DNA of 64,000 nucleotides from Lathyrus oleraceus (lineage: Eukaryota; Streptophyta; Magnoliopsida; Fabales; Fabaceae). The stretch spans positions 457,413,197 through 457,477,196 of the forward strand of contig NC_066581.1 in NCBI RefSeq assembly GCF_024323335.1, read 5' to 3'. Of this stretch, positions 58,151 through 64,000 are shown piece by piece. Under the pieces are notes generated by a model that worked only from the letters and a program-made list of their open reading frames with translations, had not been told where the DNA came from and ran no database searches. A program made the position numbers and the translations under genes. The first letter of the stretch is position 1. Each line of letters starts with the position of its first letter.

Positions 58151-58540
58151 TGTTGGAAGGACTTGAAAGTTATCATTACCAATGCATAAAAATGCCAAGA
58201 GCTCTTCATGAAAAAAAACTACAAATTGTTTCCAAGACATTTCTGTAACTGTTTCTGCAGTTGTGGAGAATGAGGTATAACTTCCATATCATAGTATCTT
58301 CCCCGGAACCAGAATCATCAAATAAACTCTATAGCGGACGGGATCTCGCATGAAGAAGCTTATGATACTGAAACTGTTCAACTTTCCATAGCGCGATAAC
58401 AGATGCATCAGTAAAAGAAAAAACATTCTGAAGAACAGTACTAGATTGCAAAAGCCATTCTGCAGCAAGTTGAGTGAATGTAATGGAGCTACCTTGGATT
58501 ATTTCCTGCAGGCTTTTCGTGCAGTTTTTGGAATAAAATC
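58151..58540 (-). other. Unassigned coding-like segment
   Basis: The minus strand reads SSITFTQLAAEWLLQSSTVL and SFTDASVIALWKVEQFQYHK in one frame (about 58500-58350), then RYYDMEVIPHSPQLQKQLQK in another. Residue composition looks like real protein, but I cannot name the gene. Confidence 0.4.
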
Positions 58541-59114
58541 ACACAACTTTTTTAGTTAAATCAAAATTTTCACTTTCTTCTTGTTGACTAGTACCAAATC
58601 TATAATGAGAATGCATTTTTATCTCCTTGAAAATTGCAAGTCTATGATCATCTGAGCATACATTTCCTTGGAGATTCATATTATCTTCCTTGGTTTCACT
58701 TGGAATATTTCTGTTTCTCTTAGACCAAATTGGATTCAAGATTTGACCTACACTTTTAACAATGAGTTGGCTTTCTTTGGACTCTCCGCTACGAGATATC
58801 CTTTTTCTTGGCTTACCAGCACACTGTGTTTTTGATTGATGTTTTTGAAAAGGAGGTATGAATTGAATTAAGAAGAGCTTGTTGAAGCTTGAGAGACGTC
58901 GGTGTTTACTGCGAGGACGCTTTGCCGGGATCAATGGTAACTCAAAGTTGGAGTTCTCAACTGAGGAATAACTACTACTTTCAAAAACTGAAACTGGGCT
59001 TCGGCGGACGGAAGAAGTCATAGACACGTTCGTGCCAAAACTAAAACCAGGCGTGTTGTTACACTGTTGTCCAATTACCGCAGAATTGGTGTGGTTTGAG
59101 GTTGGTCTACACAC
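58541..59114 (-). pseudogene. GATA-transcription-factor-like fragment without zinc finger
   Basis: An open 191-codon minus-strand frame. The piece SPVSVFESSSYSSVENSNFE followed by IPAKRPRSKHRRLSSFNKLF and a basic stretch resembles the Ser-rich, basic segment upstream of the GATA finger in plant class A GATA factors. The CX2CX18CX2C finger itself is absent; the remainder (KESQLIVKSVGQILNP onward) is not recognised. The first codons come from the fused neighbouring piece. The family call rests on a short region and is tentative. Confidence 0.42.
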
Positions 59115-59348
59115 AAAACTATGTTGCTATCTCTTCAACAATAGTTTCAAGTAGAAGTCATAGACACGTTCGTGCCAAAACTAAAACTGGGCTTCGGCGG
59201 ACGGAAGAAGTCATAGACACGTTCGTGCCAAAACTAAAACCAGGCGTGTTGTTACACTGTTGTCCAATTACCGCAGAATTGGTGTGGTTTGAGGTTGGTC
59301 TACACACAAAACTATGTTGCTATCTCTTCAACAATAGTTTCAAGTAGA
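58990..59348. repeat. 193-bp tandem duplication spanning a gene-fragment junction
   Basis: About 166 bp at 58990-59155 ('ctgggcttcggcggacgg' to 'caatagtttcaagtaga') is repeated at 59183-59348, an offset of 193 bp, nearly perfect. The 27 bp between (59156-59182) repeat 'agacacgttcgtgccaaaac' once more. The unit contains the end of the M16-peptidase fragment and the start of the GATA-like fragment, so it arose after they were joined. Confidence 0.92.
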
Positions 59349-60130
59349 ATCCTTAATTTGTGATTATAACCAAGGAGATTCACCTGGAAACCGGCATTTG
59401 TATGGCTTATGCTATAATACAAACCAGCAACCTGAGCATAATAAGCATTATCATTCAAGTAGTCCATCAATAGCTGAGTGAAAATGTGCGTCAAAATTTC
59501 AGCCTCAGGAGAGTTTCCAGCATATGGGCAAATGAAATTAATCTTAACATAAGCCTTTGGTGTGGAAAACAATGTATCTGGCTTGTACCATAATGCTGAA
59601 TAAGAAGACCTGCTTAACAAATCTGGAAATTTCACTTTCACTGGTGCAACTTTAAGAGACAAGTCAGTTGGAATGAATTTGTTAGGAGCTAGAAGATGCA
59701 CATTTTCGTTAGGAGCAGAAAGCACTCACCCCTGAATTGTTGAGGCAGTGATTTTTTCAATGGAATATTCAGTTCCATACCATGGTTCCACCTTATCAGT
59801 ATGTCCTTGAAGTTTTTTTGATTCCCAAAAGATTTGAACATTGTTTGGAGAAAGCTGATCTAGAACCATTTGGATAACACTAGGGCTAAACTTAGAAGGC
59901 AGTGATGATCCAACCAACCAATCTTTTGGAGGATAGTACTGCATATTTGATGCAATATTAACGACATAATCACTAGGAGGAATTTTATCCTGATAGTGAA
60001 ACTTAGTCTCACAAACCGCTGAAAGCTCTTCAAATATCCATTTGCAAACACCAGACTGTTGTAGAAGTTTAATGTACTTGAACAACAACACAACGATATC
60101 TTGCATGTGTTCATGGCCAGCATAGACTCC
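59336..60130 (-). pseudogene. Insulin-degrading-enzyme-like M16 metallopeptidase fragment
   Basis: The minus strand gives GHEHMQDIVVLLFKYIKLLQ, CKWIFEELSAVCETKFHYQD, DYVVNIASNMQYYPPKDWL, LPSKFSPSVIQMVLDQLSP, a TGA at 59726-59728, then NKFIPTDLSLKVAPVKVKFP, SSYSALWYKPDTLFSTPKAY, VKINFICPYAGNSPEAE and LLMDYLNDNAYYAQVAGLYY. These are consecutive parts of the central domains of plant insulysin-type zinc metallopeptidases (peroxisomal or cytosolic peptide clearance). The N-terminal HXXEH zinc site and the C-terminal domain are absent. About 260 codons run without a visible intron. The stop (a Trp codon expected, so G to A) and truncations make it non-functional. Confidence 0.82.
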
Positions 60131-60511
60131 AAACATTTCAAATAATAACACATGCAAGCTCAATACTGATGTCTGTATTGGCATTTCATGGGGATATATC
60201 ATTTTCTTCTCGCCCTCCTTTCCACCCAGTTTCTCTTTCTGTATGCAAAAAACCACGTCTTTTCTGCCAAGTCAGCAGAAAGATGGATCATCACCCACCG
60301 ACTTCCTCCATAGCAATGCATAATAATAAATTCAAAAAAATAAAATGAAAAAAGGTAGACTCCATGTTCTGACAAAATGCAGACAGCCAACTGACCGAAA
60401 CACCTATCCCCAAAAATGGTGATGACCCGACTCATGGTATGCAATTGAGACCCCAACGCAATGATGAACATGTATGGAAGAAGTAGGACCCATGAAACAG
60501 CAACAGAAGCC
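60131..60511 (-). other. Unassigned segment between M16 and importin fragments
   Basis: Open frames here (for example 60199-60471) lack recognisable motifs. The sequence could be intron or intergenic DNA carried along with the gene pieces. Confidence 0.35.
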
Positions 60512-60876
60512 TCAATATGATGGTAACGATATTGCTCGGCTGAGTGTCAACTTGGCCCATTCCGCAGATTCCTTGATTAAGTGATCATCAGATGATAAGC
60601 ACTCTTTCAGAAAGTCTTTGCTAGATACAGATTGCTGAATCAAAGGACCAGCAGCTCCACCTAAAGTATCAGCTAAATCTCCAAGCACACCAATTGTTGT
60701 CTTGGTCACATCATCATCCATGTCCTTCTCCAAGTACAAACTGCCCAGGAATTGCAATACATGAGGAGCATAAGGCTTCAGAAGCTGTGTCTTCGGGGAA
60801 CCTTTGAATCCTTGGAAGATCCTAGAGTATGCCTCAAGAATTCCATTTCTTAAAGTGTTTGGTACTCAGTCATATC
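60512..60876 (-). pseudogene. Importin beta-1 gene fragment
   Basis: The minus strand reads LRNGILEAYSRIFQGFKGSP, LLKPYAPHVLQFLGSLYLEK, then DDDVTKTTIGVLGDLADTLG, SVSSKDFLKECLSSDDHLIK and ESAEWAKLTLSRAIS. This is the C-terminal HEAT-repeat end of plant importin subunit beta-1 (nuclear import receptor). A stop or frameshift precedes LRNGI, and the piece is cut at 60877 by a copia LTR. Only about 115 of roughly 870 residues are present. Confidence 0.82.
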
Positions 60877-62157
60877 TGTTGGTGTAAGCCCTATAGGCCA
60901 ATACTTTTGGTACTTGTATCAAATTATTTATTAATAATAAAAGGCTTTTTCTTTATTATGTTTGTTTAATAAAGTCCCTGGAATAGATAGTCCGTTTAAT
61001 GTATCAAGTGTGACTTAATCATGAGAGCACATTAAACATAAGGACATTATTCTTAAAGTATCCGTAGTCAAGCTTTATTGTGAAGTGGGATAACATTAGA
61101 GCATGAAGACTATTATGTTTATAGACTGATGATCACATCTCATGGATCATAGATAAGGAGTTATCAAGTCTTAAACATATAATGAATATTAAGAGTAATA
61201 TTTATACTGGATTGACCTGCTATGAGAATATTCTATAGAATGTTATGCAAAGTGTCATAAGTTATTCTCATGGTGATAATGGTGTATACCACTCTTCGAC
61301 CTGAAACCACTATGGACCCTAGATGTAGAGTCAGTTGCTTTATTGTTGATCCAATGTTGTCCGTAACTGGATAACCATAAGAACAGTTGATGGGTACTCC
61401 ACAAAGCATGCTGAGGGGCATGAGTGACCTAGATGGAATTTGCCCATCCTGCATAACAGGATAAATACCTATGGGCCCAATATTGAACTGGACAAGGATG
61501 ACACGGTCTATGCCTTGTGTTCAATATACACATAAGGGCAAAGGGGTAATTATACACATAATTATTATCACAGAAGGATTTGTCAGATCACATGACATTT
61601 TCGTTACTTGGGTAGCAGTGATGTGTTGCTAGATACCGCTCACTGTTTATTATGTTAAATGCGTGATTCAATATAATTGCCAACGTCGCGAAAACCTACA
61701 GGGTCACACACAAAGGACGGATTGATGAGAGATAGAGTAACTAAGGAACACCGTAAGGCACGGTGCACTTAAATGGAATACGAAATATGGTAAGGTACCA
61801 CACGCTTAAGTGATTTTGGGCATATTATAAGATATGGGCCAAAATACACTTAAGTGGGTTTTTTAGCTTGAAGCCCACACAAGTGGTTCTATAAATAGAA
61901 CCCTTGGGTAGAAGCATTGTCACTCTAATTGGAATTTCGTTTCCCTCGCTCTCTCACTCAAAGCCTTCATTCGTACCAGCTAGCACTGAGATTGAAGGAT
62001 TCCGTTCGTGTGGACTGAGTAGAGGCGTTGTCATCGTTCAACGTTCGTGATCGCCACAAGAGGTAACGATTCTATCACTGATCATGCCCATTCGTAAGGA
62101 TCACTAAATGGAGAAATTTTTAAATTCCGCTGCGCCTTGGATGGAAATTCTCCTACA
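60877..62157 (+). repeat. 5' LTR of a second Ty1/copia element
   Basis: 1,281 bp, TGTTGGTG...CCTACA, followed by a canonical initiator tRNA-Met primer site, which fixes it as a 5' LTR. The left flank ATATC would be the target duplication; its partner lies outside the window. Confidence 0.88.
61890..61897 (+). promoter_or_regulatory. Probable TATA box of second copia LTR
   Basis: TATAAATA about 260 bp before the LTR end, followed by a pyrimidine-rich 'tctctcactc' tract. Promoter role is inferred from position. Confidence 0.6.
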
Positions 62158-62158
62158 G

Positions 62159-62172
62159 TGGTATCAGAGCCA
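62159..62172 (+). other. Primer binding site of second copia element
   Basis: TGGTATCAGAGCCA one base after the LTR end; this is the standard site complementary to initiator tRNA-Met. Confidence 0.93.
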
Positions 62173-62571
62173 CTTACGAAACCATGAATCTGATAACTGT
62201 TTTTTTTCTCTATTAATACGATTAAAGACAGAATGAATCAAAGATTAAATTGAGATCGATCAAGTTATATATATGATATAAGTAATCCTGATGCAAAATA
62301 CATTATATATGATATAGTGTTCTTGTTTCGTTCATTCAAACACTCAATGGTTGTTTTCCTTTGAGCGATCAATGGTCGTTTGCTTCTTGATCCGACATTA
62401 GTATGGTGAAGTAATGACGTATTGATCAATCATACTGAATCAACAATCGAGATGTGTTTGACGGTCTGAAATTGGTGCATCAGGGTTAGTGACGGTACAA
62501 GGGTTGTGTTGTCAGAGAGTTATGCGATTGGGGTTGTGACTGCACAAGAGTTGTGCTTTCTAAACACTTTT

Positions 62572-62941
62572 TTGAACAGTGTTAACCGGTTAACGCATAT
62601 GGTTAACCGGTTAACACGAAACGGAATACTGCTTTCTAACTGTTTTTCAAACAGTGTTAACCGGTTAACACATTTGGTTAACCGGTTAACGCAAGACAAA
62701 ATACTGCCTTTTAAGAGATTTTCAAACAGTGTTAACCGGTTAACGCATTTGGTTAACCGGTTAACGCAAGAAGGAATACAGCTTTCTAAGAGATTTTCAA
62801 ACAGTGTTAACCGGTTAACGCATTTGGTTAACCGGTTAACGTAAGGCAGAAAACAATTTTTGAACAGATTTCAAACAGTGTTAACCGGTTAACGCATTTG
62901 GTTAACCGGTTAACGCATTTGGTTAACCGGTTAACGCAAGG
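62572..62941. repeat. 75-bp tandem array carrying eleven GTTAACCGGTTAAC palindromes
   Basis: The perfect 14-bp palindrome GTTAACCGGTTAAC starts at 62581, 62602, 62656, 62677, 62731, 62752, 62806, 62827, 62880, 62901 and 62922. Pairs are 21 bp apart and pairs recur every 75 bp (74 for the last), with a third palindrome added in the final unit. The spacer contains 'ttttcaaacagt'. Confidence 0.95.
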
Positions 62942-63406
62942 CAAAATTCACCCGTTCGGCTAACTCTGCGTAATGTGATCGGTCGTCGAGATTTAATTTG
63001 GTTTTAATTGATTAAAAGAATTAAAATTGATAAAAATAATAATGTGTTTATTATTGTCTTGTGATGATCAGTTATGTAACTTCTTTTCTCATCTCACTCC
63101 CTCGTATGTAAAACGAGTTTCTTTTATGTAATGTAATGACATGAAGAAAGCAAAGAAGTCAATGCCAAAGAAGGACAACCTTGAAGATCTTGCTTGGAGA
63201 AGCTTAGATCGTTATTAGGTTAGCTTAGGTTCTCCCATTGGCTTGGGAGAACAATTGCGCTAGGGGCCATAACTATTTCATTATGTATGTATGTATGTTG
63301 ATGCATGTGAATGTATGTTGATGCATGTGAGAGACGATTTATATGATAAATAAGCCGATGAGATCAGGATAATTGCAAATTCCCTCAAATTAAATATTAA
63401 GTTTAT

Positions 63407-63740
63407 GCTTTCCAAGTTTTAACACTCATCAAGACTAGTATCAGATAATGTAGGTTTCGCCTACGTGAGGTGCATGTTCTATATTAGTAAGGTGCGATGG
63501 GATAATTGTAATATCCAATTGTTAAAACAATGGGTCAAACTTAACTAAACAAATTATGATAATATTATATATGTTTGCTTTCCAAGTTTTAGCACTCATC
63601 AAGACTAGTATCGGATAATGTAGGTTTTGCCTACGCGAGGTGCGTGTTCTGTATTAGTAAGGTGCGATGGGATAATTGTAATATCTAACTGCTAAAACGA
63701 TGGGTCAAACTTAATTATAATAATATTATATATGTTTAGA
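63407..63740. repeat. 170-bp direct repeat in copia leader
   Basis: 63407-63576 and 63577-63740 both begin 'gctttccaagtttta.cactc' and share 'aatgtaggttt.gcctacg' and 'ggtgcgatgggataattg'. They are about 90% alike by eye. Confidence 0.9.
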
Positions 63741-64000
63741 AGCAAGAGTTGGGAATGATCCATATGATAGATTGGAATAAGGAGTTATTCACCCAACTGA
63801 AATTTTCGAGAGTTGTATGAGATACAATTGGAAGGAGTTCCTACCTAAATAACCTAGTTTTGTGTAATCCACCTACCCGGACTTAGAACGAAGTGAAATA
63901 TGGATCTCGACCCACTAGAAAATCTTCCAACGGGATTTTCCGAATCAAATGATGAGGGTCATTTGTTTTGAGTTAAATAGTGGGAGCATATTTAATTAAA

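Larger units (their letters stand above)
62158..64000 (+). mobile_element. Leader region of second copia element (runs off window)
   Basis: More than 1.8 kb downstream of the primer site with no gag ORF yet. This is an unusually long leader containing the palindrome array (62560-62940) and a 170-bp direct repeat (63407-63740). Gag-pol is expected beyond 64000, or has been lost. The open frame at 62506-62844 is a product of repeat units whose length is a multiple of three. Confidence 0.7.

Noticed and set aside
60199..60471. 90-codon minus-strand ORF as a gene
   Set aside because: No recognisable motif, and it overlaps the fragment boundary region; could be chance.
56760..60876. Helitron ends (TC...CTRR with hairpin) or MULE-type terminal inverted repeats around the mosaic
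   Set aside because: I looked for CTRR plus hairpin and for long inverted repeats near both sides and saw no convincing pair; the right side is interrupted by a copia LTR.
62506..62844. Possible protein gene with VNRLT repeats
   Set aside because: The frame exists because 21- and 75-bp units are multiples of three; it lies in a copia leader and the last 74-bp unit breaks it. Kept only as a caveat in the palindrome finding.

Overview
This window is plant nuclear DNA, almost certainly from a large-genome legume of the pea/vetch/lentil/grass-pea group (Fabeae). The basis is several Ogre-type Ty3/gypsy elements (extra ORF1 upstream of gag, LTRs starting TGTAAGACCCC, a tRNA-Arg-like primer site, tandem repeats in the 3' UTR) and a SIRE/Maximus-type Ty1/copia element. 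No intact host gene, tRNA or rRNA was found in 64 kb.

Layout. (1) 1-5128, minus strand: decayed Ogre-type element A (gag, a TA microsatellite, ORF1, leader with primer site, and about 590 bp of LTR), fused at about 5128 to a second element. (2) 5129-50304, minus strand: Ogre-type element B (gag, ORF1, leader, 4.7-kb 5' LTR), split by two insertions with exact 5-bp target duplications. A SIRE-like copia element (6104-14568, TSD CAAGG) sits in B's gag. A complete, very young 27.95-kb Ogre element (15360-43309, minus strand, TSD TTCTC) sits in B's ORF1. (3) 50305-54378: element C (gag and ORF1 remnants), itself interrupted by B's LTR. (4) 54379 to about 56760: a further Tat/Ogre-type LTR, D, with internal tandem repeats. 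(5) About 56760-60876: a mosaic of broken pieces of unrelated host genes, all coding on the minus strand (importin beta, insulin-degrading-enzyme-type M16 peptidase, a GATA-factor-like piece, symplekin, cellulose-synthase-like C, and unidentified pieces). (6) 60877-64000: the 5' LTR, primer site and untranslated leader of another Ty1/copia element on the plus strand, which runs off the window; its leader carries a striking array of 14-bp palindromes.

The young Ogre is the centrepiece. Its 6.82-kb LTRs differ by only six substitutions and three 1-bp indels by eye. Its ORF1, gag-protease, reverse transcriptase, two RNase H domains and integrase are present, with a likely 278-nt spliced intron between gag-pro and pol. 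One TAG codon interrupts pol. Its 3' UTR holds a 69/83-bp tandem array of the kind known to seed satellite DNA.

Order of events inferred: C, then B inserted into C, then copia into B (about 1 My if a commonly used plant rate of 1.3e-8 per site per year applies), then Ogre into B (tens of thousands of years). D, the gene-fragment mosaic and the right-hand copia cannot be ordered from this window alone. All coordinates were read by eye; LTR ends supported by TSDs are firm, while boundaries of decayed pieces are approximate.
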